Assembly (NCBI GenBank): GCA_031386985.1
Contig: JANNCV010000006.1
Span: 26,584-90,583, forward strand
From: JANJUB01 sp031386985
GTDB lineage: Bacteria; Armatimonadota; Fimbriimonadia; Fimbriimonadales; Fimbriimonadaceae
Length of the DNA stretch: 64,000 nucleotides
Direction: 5' to 3'
The translations under genes were made by a program, and so were the position numbers. Shown here one piece after another: positions 43,876 to 53,438 of this stretch. Positions within the stretch are counted from its first letter, which is position 1. Every line of letters starts with the position of its first letter. The notes under the pieces were generated by a model. It did no database searches. It saw only the letters and a list, made by a program, of their open reading frames with translations, and had not been told where the DNA came from.

Positions 43876-44709
43876 CTAATCCGCAGAATCCTCAAACATT
43901 TTTCGCAGCCGCTCATTCTCCGCTCGCTCCTTCTCGCGAGAGTAAACGTCGCCCAGATATGCTTGGCTTTGGGCTTCTTTCTTGGCCCGGTATGCCGCCT
44001 TCTCCTTTCTCTCGCGACGATCGGCGGTTAGTTCACCAAACCGAATGCCTCCGGTTTGAGCAAGAACCATGTATGAGCTGATCAGACCCATGATGCCCAT
44101 CAGAGAACCATACGGTAGCTCGAAGTACAGCCCTACTAATATCAGAAGGGGGGTGAACAGAAGCCCAATATGCCCTACTATCCGGCGAGCCTTGAACTCG
44201 TGATGTCGGAAATTCAAGAGGGCGGCCAAGGCTTGTCCGCCGTCAAATGGCAAGCTCGGCATGAGGTTAAGAACGCCCATCCAAAGGTTGATTACGCCGA
44301 GCGCAAAAAGGAGTTGTCCTTGATCAGTGACCCTATGAGTTCCCGAAAAGTAGAAGAGAGCGCCAACCACGAACGTTACCGCTGGCCCCGCCAGAGTAAT
44401 CGCCAAGGCCTGCTTCGGCGTTCTGTATCCAAGTGAAGTGGCAAAACCTCCGAATCCGTGCAACATGATTGAGAGCCCGCGCATGTTATAGCGTTTCGCC
44501 ATCAAAGCGTGGCCAAGCTCATGCAGCAGGATGCTGACAACCATCAAAACAACAAACTCAAGAGCCAACGCTGGCCCCCAGCCTTTGGTCATTGCCAAAG
44601 CCGGAAAGAGGAAGAACAAGAGCGTGATATGCAGGTCAATCGGGATGTCGAACAGCCGCCCCACTCGCCAATGCGCGTCTAGCAGTGTGTTAAGTGGTTT
44701 AGACCTCAT
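43876..44709 (-). CDS. Site-2-type intramembrane zinc protease (M50)
   Basis: 277 residues, about six membrane helices. The HELGH zinc site lies in helix 3 (near residue 63), with the later NLMPSLPFDGGQAL block supplying the third ligand. The C-terminus is a long charged coil (about 225-277). Members cut membrane regulators or process rhomboid-like targets. No CBS or PDZ domain is present, so it is of the simple type. The substrate is unknown. Confidence 0.92.
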   Translation of the reverse strand: MRSKPLNTLLDAHWRVGRLFDIPIDLHITLLFFLFPALAMTKGWGPALALEFVVLMVVSILLHELGHALMAKRYNMRGLSIMLHGFGGFATSLGYRTPKQALAITLAGPAVTFVVGALFYFSGTHRVTDQGQLLFALGVINLWMGVLNLMPSLPFDGGQALAALLNFRHHEFKARRIVGHIGLLFTPLLILVGLYFELPYGSLMGIMGLISSYMVLAQTGGIRFGELTADRRERKEKAAYRAKKEAQSQAYLGDVYSREKERAENERLRKMFEDSAD

Positions 44710-44741
44710 GGCGTCCCCAATTATCGCACTTTGGAGGCCCG

Positions 44742-45131
44742 CTAGACTTTTTCGCTCTTCGTTGGTGGATCGAAATCTCGTTCAACCACCAAGTCACTCA
44801 TCATGCTCGAGACCCTTGCGCTAACGCCGAGTATCTGGGTTTCGGTCAGGCCCTGGCGACTTTCAATCCAATTCGTGCGAATCCACTTGGCCACAATCGT
44901 CGCGCCTTCGGGCTTGCCCCAAACCTTGTCATCTTGGGTTTTCGAGTAAGCGAGAAAATCGGGATGTTCGATGATAACCTCGCTTACAAATTGGATTAAG
45001 CGTTGGTTGTCGCCGATTGCGACTTGCGCTCGACGAGGTAGCACCGCCCCAATGTACAACCCAACCATGCCAATGCTTGCGCAAATCAGAACAACAAAGA
45101 GCCGTGGCGAGCTGATCGGCTTCACTAGCAT
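44742..45131 (-). CDS. Single-pass membrane protein, unknown function
   Basis: 129 residues. One membrane helix (about 9-30, LFVVLICASIGMVGLYIGAVL), then a charged extracytoplasmic helix-rich domain (LIQFVSEVIIEHPDF...). No family recognised. It is 32 bp upstream of the M50 gene on the same strand and may be its partner or substrate, but this is only position. Confidence 0.6.
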   Translation of the reverse strand: MLVKPISSPRLFVVLICASIGMVGLYIGAVLPRRAQVAIGDNQRLIQFVSEVIIEHPDFLAYSKTQDDKVWGKPEGATIVAKWIRTNWIESRQGLTETQILGVSARVSSMMSDLVVERDFDPPTKSEKV

Positions 45132-45295
45132 GAGTTTTTACCCCTAATAGAACGAGCAAGTCAATGTTCTTCCGGGCATGTTCAGATGATGCGAACTCCC
45201 ATTTGGAATCCAAGTTCGGACTACGATCGGAGTTGTTTCTCTATTTTCCGAGCGGTTTTTGTGCATTTCGAAAAGCGATTCGGCTAAGCTAGGGC

Positions 45296-47197
45296 ATGAA
45301 GATCGGTCGAGTCGCGTTTTTTGTCATGATCATGGTCATTCTCGCTTGTGGCGGGGGTGGCGGAGGAGGCGTGGGAACGGGAACCCAGATCACGGATGCT
45401 CGACGTGAAGTAGTGCTCGACTCGGTAAAGGCGGAATTTGAGCGACTTTTGGCGGCGGGTGGTTCGCCTGCTACCCAAAACACGCAACTTGCCGCTTTCA
45501 TGACTAGCAAGCCGGAGTTCGAGGCGGCGGGTGCTAACACGGATGATGGATGTGCCTGGGGGCGCTTCACCGATGGCCGCTTGTTAATCCTCGCGAACAA
45601 CAGATTTCCTGATCGCTCCCCGCCCGCTCCGTTTGTTTGGGGCAAGAGAGCCCTGAAAACCTATGTGTCTAAGTCTCAGCAAGCCCGCCTCATGCACGCT
45701 TTTGGCGCGAACTTTAGCCAAGTACAAGTGCCAATCACGGATATGGCGAATTACTTGAGAACGGACGGGCAGTTTACAATTGCGCCCGGAATCGAGGGCG
45801 ATGCACGCCTTACCGCACTGAGAGCGGTCTCGGGTGATGCTTTCTTCTATTTGAATGCACACGGTGGCAGGGGAGACACGAAAGCGGGCACGCCCGTTTA
45901 CAGTGTTGGATCGTCTACTCTTCAAAACGCGGCCACGGACGCTCAAGCTGAGGTGAAGAGTGATTTCGACAATAACTTAATCGTTTACTTTGAGGGTCAA
46001 ACCGGAGATGTCCCTCCACGCGTTGAAAAGACCTATGGAATCACCGCCGCGTTCGTAAACCGGTACATGTCTTTTAGCCCCAACGCAGTCGTGTTCCTGA
46101 ACGTGTGCTTTTCCGGGGATAGCCAAATTCCGACGGCACAGTTCCGTAATGCACTCCACAACAAAGGCGCGGGCGCTGTCTTGGGTTGGACGGTTTCTTG
46201 CGACGCCAGGACTGCGTTTGATTCCGCCCGATATTTTGTTGATCGGATGGTTGCAGCGAATACTTTCGAGAAGGAAAACCCAGAACAGCGAGCGTTTGGA
46301 GTGAACGCGGTGCTTGCGGACATGGGTAGAAAGGGTAAGGACCGTGATGGAGGCTCTTTTCTGAAGGCCGCGTATAAGGCCGGAGTTAACGACGTCGAAC
46401 TTAGACCCACAATCGAACGGATGATCATGGATGAGTTTCGTGATGTTCTGGTCTTGTTCGGTAGTTTCGGCGATGAACCGGGAGAGGTGACCGTAAACAA
46501 CGTTCCGGGAGCGCTAGTGGGTTCGTGGGCGAATGACATATTGGAAATAAGAATTCCACTGTCGGGCGTAGGGTCGGAGGGGCCGGTCGTTGTAAAAGTT
46601 CACGGCAAGAAGAGCAAAGAGCGAACCCTTACGAGTTGGCGAAGTACATTTTCGTTCAATTTGCCGCCTCCAGGGGGACGTAACACCCTTACCGAAAGCG
46701 CAACTCTCAACGTGCACATTCGCCTCGATGTTGACGATATCCGAGATGAAGCTGGTGGGGTCAAAAAGACTAACCCATCCTTTATCGGCTTTGCGTGCGC
46801 TAAGGACACGACCTTTACATGGGCGACGAGTGGCGAATCGCGCAGCATAACTGGCGCGCTAGAGGAGAAGTGGACCGGAGGAGGATCGCCGCCGCTGGTG
46901 CGAACGGCGATCACCGGCCCACAAAACGCATTCTCATGCCAGGGCGCGTACGATCCATCCACCAAGCTGATTAGCTTCGGCATCCAAAATGGGGGGCCAA
47001 AGACCATCTTCCGGAAGGACACAGGCACTCATGATGAAATGCCGTTAGGTCAATCCGCTTATCAGAAGAACTTGGATGCGAACTGGGTAGGACCAGTTTC
47101 AGATATGGGATCCGGGACAACGATCATCCGGTGGACGCAGTTGCTACCGACGTTTTCTCCTCCCAACAACTTTTATCGAAAAGTCGGAACGAAATGA
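45296..47197 (+). CDS. Lipoprotein with a caspase-like (CHAT/C14-type) His/Cys dyad
   Basis: 633 residues. The signal peptide has a lipobox (MIMVILAC, Cys18) followed by seven glycines. Residues about 170-330 hold the caspase pattern: a His in FFYLNAHGGRGD and a Cys in VVFLNVCFSGDS, 95-100 residues apart, with AGAVLGWTVSCD after it. These are typical of clan CD peptidases such as caspases and CHAT. A domain with an IPT/TIG-like feel follows (GEVTVNNVPGAL), then a beta-rich C-terminus without known motifs. It is likely a surface protease or pseudo-enzyme. The neighbour is an ARPP-1 lipoprotein. It has an AGGG 2 nt before the ATG. Confidence 0.75.
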   Translation: MKIGRVAFFVMIMVILACGGGGGGGVGTGTQITDARREVVLDSVKAEFERLLAAGGSPATQNTQLAAFMTSKPEFEAAGANTDDGCAWGRFTDGRLLILANNRFPDRSPPAPFVWGKRALKTYVSKSQQARLMHAFGANFSQVQVPITDMANYLRTDGQFTIAPGIEGDARLTALRAVSGDAFFYLNAHGGRGDTKAGTPVYSVGSSTLQNAATDAQAEVKSDFDNNLIVYFEGQTGDVPPRVEKTYGITAAFVNRYMSFSPNAVVFLNVCFSGDSQIPTAQFRNALHNKGAGAVLGWTVSCDARTAFDSARYFVDRMVAANTFEKENPEQRAFGVNAVLADMGRKGKDRDGGSFLKAAYKAGVNDVELRPTIERMIMDEFRDVLVLFGSFGDEPGEVTVNNVPGALVGSWANDILEIRIPLSGVGSEGPVVVKVHGKKSKERTLTSWRSTFSFNLPPPGGRNTLTESATLNVHIRLDVDDIRDEAGGVKKTNPSFIGFACAKDTTFTWATSGESRSITGALEEKWTGGGSPPLVRTAITGPQNAFSCQGAYDPSTKLISFGIQNGGPKTIFRKDTGTHDEMPLGQSAYQKNLDANWVGPVSDMGSGTTIIRWTQLLPTFSPPNNFYRKVGTK

Positions 47198-47234
47198 ACC
47201 GCTCACGACATAAACTATGTTAGGAGGCGTTCTC

Positions 47235-48344
47235 ATGAAGAAGCTATTTCCATTCGTCCTCGCTCTGGCCCTCGCCGGATGCTCTAACTCCCCCAAGACC
47301 GTGACCACAAGCCCGAAATCGGCCCCGGGCGCTAGCCTGGACACCACCCAAACCGCAAGTGTTCCCGACTTTGCCCGTTTAACCCTGGCGGGATCGATCA
47401 CGAGCGGTAATGTCACGATTTATCCCATCACCAGCACCCAGCCCTCCCAAAAAGAGTTGGATGATATGGTGACTCTTGATGAAGCAAAGCGTAAAGATTG
47501 GGTCGAAATCACCGAGCAAGCCGATGAAACGGTTGAGTTTCTCGAAGTAAAAAACACCGGTCCCAAAGCAATCTTCCTCATGGGTGGTGAGATTCTTCTC
47601 GGCGGAAAGCAAGATCGGATTGTCTCAAAGGACACGATCGTGAAGCCCGGGGAAACGGTTAAGGTCCCCGTTTACTGCGTGGATCAGGGGCGCTGGTCGG
47701 AGACTTACAGCGAGTTCAAACCGACCGGAAAAATGGCTCCTCACGAAGTTCGTAGAGCCGCGACTGTGGCTAAGAATCAAGAAGCGGTTTGGAGCGATGT
47801 TGCCACTACCAACGCAAGGGGCCGTCGAGTTCATGTAGATGATATCGGCGGCTATGCGTTGCGCCCAGACGGTGATTCGAGCGGGATGCCCGCCCTCGGT
47901 GGCTCTGAATCCATCAAAACAACCCTCGACACCAAACTCGTCCAGAAACGGCAAGCCGAAGCCGACCCCATCATCGAGGCTCTGCGCAAGCAAGATAATG
48001 TGATCGGAATCGTGATTGTCGTCAACGGCGAGATTCAGGGATTCGAGTATTTCGGATCGAACACGTTCTTTGAAAAAGCCGTATCAAGCATTCTCAAGGG
48101 CGTTTTCACCGATTCGCTTGTCGCTGAAAAAGGCAAATCCAAGGTCACGGCAACGATGAAAGATGCGAGTGCATTCGTAGCCGATTGTCTGAAAGGCAAG
48201 TCTACGAAGGTTGAATCATTAGGCGGCTACTCGGTCAACAGCATGGATTCAGCCGACAGCGATGGAGTAACGATTGGCGGGAGCCCCAGTGCGGCGGGAA
48301 GCGACAGTGGCCTGTATCGGGGCAGTTATTTCAAGAAGAAATAG
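47235..48344 (+). CDS. ARPP-1 domain lipoprotein
   Basis: 369 residues. The start at 47235 follows a perfect AGGAGG 8 nt upstream, one of few clear Shine-Dalgarno sites in the window. The lipobox ALAGC gives Cys15. The body follows the ARPP-1 family: GNVTIYPITST, VEFLEVKNTGPKAIFLMGGEIL, and KPGETVKVPVYCVDQGRW. ARPP-1 is named for its association with ARG and rhodanese-phosphatase domains; its role is unknown. It ends in a Ser/Gly-rich linker. Located just after the caspase-like gene. Confidence 0.85.
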   Translation: MKKLFPFVLALALAGCSNSPKTVTTSPKSAPGASLDTTQTASVPDFARLTLAGSITSGNVTIYPITSTQPSQKELDDMVTLDEAKRKDWVEITEQADETVEFLEVKNTGPKAIFLMGGEILLGGKQDRIVSKDTIVKPGETVKVPVYCVDQGRWSETYSEFKPTGKMAPHEVRRAATVAKNQEAVWSDVATTNARGRRVHVDDIGGYALRPDGDSSGMPALGGSESIKTTLDTKLVQKRQAEADPIIEALRKQDNVIGIVIVVNGEIQGFEYFGSNTFFEKAVSSILKGVFTDSLVAEKGKSKVTATMKDASAFVADCLKGKSTKVESLGGYSVNSMDSADSDGVTIGGSPSAAGSDSGLYRGSYFKKK

Positions 48345-48472
48345 GTGGTGTTCAGGCTAGATTGCCGCTTGCGCTGAACATGATGATTCTCGGAACAGCA
48401 CGGATTTGCTTGTCCATGGTTTCGGCTCCGACCGCAATTGAAACTGGGGAACCGCCAGTAAGATTTCCGGGT

Positions 48473-48478
48473 TACAAT
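48473..48478 (+). promoter_or_regulatory. -10 box of the PQQ-propeller gene (leaderless pattern)
   Basis: TACAAT, 5 nt before the ATG at 48484. Confidence 0.45.
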
Positions 48479-48483
48479 GAGGT

Positions 48484-50804
48484 ATGAACCTCCGCGTCAC
48501 CTGGTTCCTCATTCTCGCCCCCAGTTTCGCCTCAGCGGACCTTAAAGTGGGAGACATTCTCCCTGACTGCTCCAAGATTCCGCTTCTTGACATCAACTCG
48601 GAATACCGTCCCAATTTCTCCTCCGTGGCTTCCTTAGAGTCATCCCTTCTCTCCAACGGAGTGGCGATTGTTCATTTTTGCTCCCCTCGCCAAGCGGGAA
48701 CCAATAACACTCGATTTATCGAGGAACTTGCCGACATCAAGCGTGCCGCCATGAGCGTGAGCTACATGTGCAACCCCATCGCGATCATCCCCTTAGGTCA
48801 GAAAGGACGCGATGACGTCAACACAATCCTTTCCCAAAACCAAACCAGTTGGAGCCAGCCCCAGATTTTTTATGAACCAACTTTCCCCCGACCTGGGCTC
48901 TATCGAACGTTCAGGAGCAGCAACAACGAAGGCTCCTCCATTGCGACGCCCTGCACCTACTTGATCGGCCCTGGTCGCACCATTTTAGCGGTAAGGGGCC
49001 CCGAAGATAAAACCCCGCCCCTCGCGGAATGGCTTGAAGCAAACCTACCCAGCAAAGTAACACCCATAACCAACCCACCCAGCACAAACCTATCTTTGCC
49101 GGCGACTACGCCTTGGAATTGGGCAGCTTTTCGTCGAAATGCTCAGCGCCAACCCATCGCGTCTATGCTTCCCGATGTGTTGCCGTACACCTATCTCGCC
49201 TGGCAAGCCACTGTCGGTCGCACGTTCGCTTCCCCCGTCGTGGTTGATAATGTGGTTTACGTAAACACAGATGCGCGGGGGCTGCAAAGCCTCGCCCTTG
49301 ATTCCGGCCGACCGCTTCAATCCTTTGTTTCTGGCCCTTCGTGGTGGAGTTCGCCCGTCGTTGCGGGAGATTTGGTCTACACAATTTCGAGCGAAGGGAT
49401 GGCGAACGCCGTAGATCGGGGCACTTTCAAGCCTCGCTGGCGCAAAAATCTGAAGGGGTTGGTCACTTCCTCGCCCGTTGTAAACGAGGGAGTTCTTTAC
49501 ATTGGCTCTCGTAACGGATCGGTTTACGCCCTCGATGCCGCCAACGGAGAGATCCTCTGGCAGTTCCAGACGGGCGGTGAGATAAGCTCATCTCCCGCGC
49601 TCGCGGATGGAATCTTGGTTATAGGTTCGGGTGATCGGAGCGTCTATGCCATAGATGCCAAGAACGGCGGCCTAAAGTGGGTCACTCCAACCGATGGCCC
49701 CGTAGATTCATCGCCAACAATCGCGGGAGGTGACCTTTACGTTGGTTCATTTGATGGCTCGCTCTACGCGATGAAAATGGTTGACGGCAGCATTACTTGG
49801 CGATGCCCTCTCGGGGGATGGGTGCACTCCTCGCCCGCTGTTGACGATGAAAATGTCTTTGTGGGGACTGTTAGTCGCCGGGGGGATGAGATCGCCACCT
49901 TTAACTGGGTGAACCGTAAGACGGGGAAGAAGTCGGGCAGTTTTGATACGCCTGATTCGGTCTATTCTTCGCCCACGGTTTGGGGGGATATGGTGCTCGT
50001 CGGATGTCGCGATCATCGGTTGTATGCGTTCGATCGCAAAATGCGCCAAGTTCAACCGGCATGGTCTTATAAGATGCGTAGCTACATCCATGCGTCTCCG
50101 GTTGTAGTGGGCGATACGGTTCTGGTGGCTTCGTTCGAGGGAGCAATTTACGCCCTGCGCCAGGCCAAGCCGATTCGCGTTTGGAAAGATGAGGATATTG
50201 TCCCTCGCTGGTTTGTGGCAGCCCTTTCAAAGGAACTCCACAAAGGCGTATCCGACCTCATTGCTCGGGCCTCCAGCGGCAAAGTTGGCGAAGAGCACTC
50301 GTTGCGTAAGTTCGATGCGGTTTTTGGTGAGATCCGAAGCGGGGTCAAGGGGGAAGTGCCCAAAGTTCTGCCCAGCGATGTTCCCGTCGAACATCCGGGC
50401 GCTTCATACATTGAATACGCGCTGACTTCGGGCCTCCTTACCGGTCACCCCGATGGTAGCTTCCGGCCGAACGAGCCTACAACCCGCTACCAGTTTGCCG
50501 GTGGGCTCGCAACTGCTTTGCAAACGATCAGCCGCCCGACTTCGCTTGGAAAACTAAGTCCGGGCAGGTCGGAGCCCAGGTTGAAGTGAGGGTAAAGCCC
50601 CAACTCGGTCGCCCCCAAGCCATGCCGCGTGATGTAAACGCTACTCATTGGGCTTACCCCGCTCTTTCCGACCTCGCCCCAAAGGCCCTAATTCCGATGG
50701 ATGAAGACGGGAACTATCGCGGAAACAAGGGGCTAACTTTGAAGGATGTAGCCGCTCATTGGAACTTGTTTGTCGAAACGCTGAAGGTGGTTCGGATAAA
50801 GTAG
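48484..50804 (+). pseudogene. PQQ-repeat beta-propeller with N-terminal thioredoxin-like and C-terminal SLH domain; probable frameshift near 50550
   Basis: Signal peptide, then a thioredoxin/peroxiredoxin-like region (about 20-190, with CSPRQAG in place of CxxC), then a seven- or eight-blade PQQ propeller (about 230-570: repeated SPVVxxGxLYIGSRNGSVYALDAANGEILW). After it comes one SLH repeat (YALTSGLLTGHPDGSFRPNE). At 50550-50553 a run of four As precedes a shift: the current frame stops at 50589, but the neighbouring frame continues TKSGQVGAQVEVRV, then PRDVNATHWAYPALSDLA, a second SLH unit, to 50804. One extra A would join them. The protein would attach to cell-wall glycan. Propeller/SLH fusions of this type are inferred to act at the surface. 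Confidence 0.72.
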
Positions 50805-50810
50805 GGAGCG

Positions 50811-51365
50811 ATGAGGAGGCGAAAGTGGCTTGTGCTGGGGATCGTCGTGATTCTCGCCGCCGGATTTGGTTTTTGGAAAATGACCTCCGGGCCAATCATC
50901 CCTGCCTTCATGATCAAGGCCGGGGGTACCGTAACCCTGTTGGACTCTTCACGCGAGGTTGAGCATGGAAGCTGGATCACTCACGACAAATACACGATCA
51001 CGAACCCACCGAGTGAGCTTATCATCCCTTTGGCCGATCAGATTGGCGACGATAACGTCGTCCTAAATCCAAACAGAGTTAAGGGCTGGTTTCAAGATGC
51101 AAATTACGAAATCTATAACGAGAGCCCCGGCGGAACTCGGCGAACGATCGTGATCGTAAATGCGATTTTGCCTGTTTCAAAGGTGGATGGGATCATCTTA
51201 GGCCTCTTGCCACGTTGGCGGTGCCACCAAGGTGAAAAGAAGGTAGATGGTTGGTATGGCAGTAGCTATGGGCCTGCGTTCGACGTAGATACCGCGCTCC
51301 AAAGACGCCCAAAAATGAATCGGGAAGGAGCCTCGTTCTACGACCTCGGTAGGAAGAAGCCATGA
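50811..51365 (+). CDS. Membrane-anchored protein, unknown function
   Basis: 184 residues. An N-terminal anchor (RRRKWLVLGIVVILAAGFGFW), then a beta-rich extracytoplasmic domain (GGTVTLLDSSREVEHGSWI). No family recognised. It starts 7 bp past the SLH protein, with GGGAG close upstream, and may be cotranscribed. Confidence 0.62.
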   Translation: MRRRKWLVLGIVVILAAGFGFWKMTSGPIIPAFMIKAGGTVTLLDSSREVEHGSWITHDKYTITNPPSELIIPLADQIGDDNVVLNPNRVKGWFQDANYEIYNESPGGTRRTIVIVNAILPVSKVDGIILGLLPRWRCHQGEKKVDGWYGSSYGPAFDVDTALQRRPKMNREGASFYDLGRKKP

Positions 51366-51387
51366 GAACCTTTCCGACAATATCGGC

Positions 51388-51393
51388 TAGCAT
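51388..51393 (+). promoter_or_regulatory. -10 box of the beta-helix gene, deciding its start
   Basis: TAGCAT ends 6 nt before the ATG at 51400 and touches an earlier in-frame ATG at 51394. The spacing seen elsewhere favours 51400. Confidence 0.45.
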
Positions 51394-51399
51394 ATGAAC

Positions 51400-52551
51400 A
51401 TGCTCTCGGCGTTGCTTGGCACTATGATGCTCACCCCCCAGACGATTTCAGTTAGCACGTCGGCGGAACTTCAACTTGTTGTCCGACGGGCTAAACCGGG
51501 CACGACGATTCTGATCGAGGCCGGAAGCTACGCTGGTGGAGTCAGCATTTCGAACCTCCATGGAACAAAAGAAAACCCGATCATCATCACCGGGGCCAAG
51601 CCGCTTCAGCGCCCTCGATTCACTGGCGGCAACTCCGGAATTCAGCTATCGAGCGTCAGCCACATCGAATTGCGCGACCTTATCATCGAGAAAGCGAACC
51701 ACAACGGGCTTAACATTGATGACGGCGGAACGATCACAATACCTTCCCACCACATCACGCTCAAACGCATTGTCGTAAGCGATTTGCCCAAAGGCAACTA
51801 CGATGGAATTAAGCTCTCGGGACTCGATGACTTTCGGGTTGAGGATTGCACTGTTTGGCGTTGGGGCGGATCGGGCATTGATATGGTCGGCTGCCACCGA
51901 GGAGCAATTAAGGGTTGCACTTTTCGGGAAGGGGGCGATAGCGGGATACAGGCCAAGGGAGGTTCGAGCGACGTAAGCGTTGAGGCCTGCCGCTTTCTTG
52001 ATGGTGGTCAGCGTGGTGTTAATCTCGGCGGCAGCACAGGGGCAGCTTTTTTCCGGCCATCGCTTTTGGCAATGGGCGAAACCAAGTACGAGGCGAGGAA
52101 CATTGTAGTTGAGGGCTGCACGTTTGTGGGTGGGGGCGCGCCGATTGCATTTGTGGGTGTGGATGGCGCGACCGTTCGCTTCAACACCTTTCAAAACCCT
52201 GGGCGCTGGGTGATGCGTGTCCTTCAAGAGACTAGCGAGCCAGGCTTCGTTCCGGCTCGACGTGGTGTGTTCAGTGATAACATTGTCGTGTTCACTGTCA
52301 CCAACTGGGCCTCCGGGGGCGTGAACATTGGTTCCGGAACGGAGCCGCAAAGCTTCAAATTTGCCCGTAACTTCTGGTTCTGCTCCGATCAGCCAGCTCG
52401 GAGCAAGCCAGCATTGCCGACGGTCGAAACCAACGGAATCTACGGAGTGGACCCACTCTTAACGATTTCCACCGATGGCATCGGGAAGGTTGCGCGCCAC
52501 AGCCCTGCCGGAGAAGTTGGTGCCCACGCCTGGGTTCCGTCTTCGAAATGA
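51400..52551 (+). CDS. Secreted right-handed parallel beta-helix protein
   Basis: 383 residues from the ATG at 51400; the ATG at 51394 is two codons longer. A signal peptide is followed by repeated strand-turn coils (about 22 residues each), with Gly/Asn/Ile-rich turns: HIELRDLIIEKANHNGLNI, HITLKRIVVSDLP, FRVEDCTVWRWGGSGIDM and VSVEACRFLDGGQRGVNL. This is the pectate-lyase fold used by polysaccharide lyases and adhesins. Catalytic residues cannot be fixed from sequence. Confidence 0.82.
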   Translation: MLSALLGTMMLTPQTISVSTSAELQLVVRRAKPGTTILIEAGSYAGGVSISNLHGTKENPIIITGAKPLQRPRFTGGNSGIQLSSVSHIELRDLIIEKANHNGLNIDDGGTITIPSHHITLKRIVVSDLPKGNYDGIKLSGLDDFRVEDCTVWRWGGSGIDMVGCHRGAIKGCTFREGGDSGIQAKGGSSDVSVEACRFLDGGQRGVNLGGSTGAAFFRPSLLAMGETKYEARNIVVEGCTFVGGGAPIAFVGVDGATVRFNTFQNPGRWVMRVLQETSEPGFVPARRGVFSDNIVVFTVTNWASGGVNIGSGTEPQSFKFARNFWFCSDQPARSKPALPTVETNGIYGVDPLLTISTDGIGKVARHSPAGEVGAHAWVPSSK

Positions 52552-52570
52552 ACAGGGCATCACCGAGCGG

Positions 52571-52576
52571 TAGAAT
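52571..52576 (+). promoter_or_regulatory. -10 box of the small membrane protein gene (leaderless pattern)
   Basis: TAGAAT, 6 nt before the ATG at 52583. Confidence 0.5.
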
Positions 52577-52582
52577 AAAACG

Positions 52583-52972
52583 ATGGTGAAGAACTTCCGC
52601 GGGTTACTCGCTCCCGAAACCATTTGGATTCACGTGGGTCTCCTAGGGCTGTCCATCTTCGCCGCGGTTTTGTTCCAAGATCATCATGTGTTTCATGCGA
52701 TAAAAGCTGTCCTGCTCTACGCCACTTCGACAACCATTGCCTTTTGCATCAATCCAAGTTCACGGAAGTCATTTGCACTCTTCATGCTCGTGATGGTCTT
52801 CGCCATTTTTGGGGCGATTTACATCACCCGTCAAATGGGCCTGTTTCTATACAATGAGCCGCAGAAAACGCAAGCATCACTCATGATTGTCGGTCAGGCT
52901 GCAGGCTTTCTGTGTCGGCAGAAACGTGGGGAGAGGGAACGAATCGAAGCACGTTGGTCGGGTAAAGAGTAG
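52583..52972 (+). CDS. Small membrane protein, unknown function
   Basis: 129 residues with about three hydrophobic helices (about 15-35, 40-56, 63-82) and a basic tail (CRQKRGERERIEARW). No family recognised. It stands alone after the beta-helix gene. Confidence 0.6.
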   Translation: MVKNFRGLLAPETIWIHVGLLGLSIFAAVLFQDHHVFHAIKAVLLYATSTTIAFCINPSSRKSFALFMLVMVFAIFGAIYITRQMGLFLYNEPQKTQASLMIVGQAAGFLCRQKRGERERIEARWSGKE

Positions 52973-53438
52973 TGCTGTGGCGTTTACCATCCGTCGGGGT
53001 GATTCAGGGAAAGGTTCCATGCAAGACTAGTGCACGCGCGGTGCTGGGCAGGGTTGAGCGTCTGGACTGGAATCTCATAATCCCACAGCCCAGGACATCC
53101 TTGCAACCTCGCCAAAATCCTGAGAAGTGATGTCCGGAAGAACTCTGGCACCCCTTCAGGGTGCAGAAATACGCTCACACCAACCCCGGGCTATTCAGAT
53201 TCGACCCTTCCAGGGTCATCTTCCTCAGAACCTGAGGCATTGTTTAACGGACTCACTTCTTGGGTTGGTATGATGCGACCCTACCCAGGGTGCCTATCGG
53301 GTCACCGGGACTTTGCGAAATCCCGTTGAGATTGGTTCCAAGCCATAGAGCAGCACCCAGGCCCACCCGAGATTCGATACCCTCTACCCGAAACCCGTAA
53401 CAAAGAAAACCGTGTAACATCCGCCGTGGAGCCAAACC
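52973..53438. other. Intergenic region with a cluster of four small hairpins
   Basis: No gene seen. Short inverted repeats lie at 53148-53164 (GCACCC/GGGTGC), 53203-53217 (GACCC/GGGTC), 53223-53237 (CCTCAG/CTGAGG) and 53278-53291 (ACCCT/AGGGT). Three share an ACCC/GGGT core. The spacing is 20-60 bp, with no T tracts, so they are not terminators. Confidence 0.5.

Noticed and set aside
48484..50804. Programmed -1 frameshifting at the AAAA run
   Set aside because: No slippery heptamer of the usual X XXY YYZ type or downstream pseudoknot was seen; a lost base is simpler.
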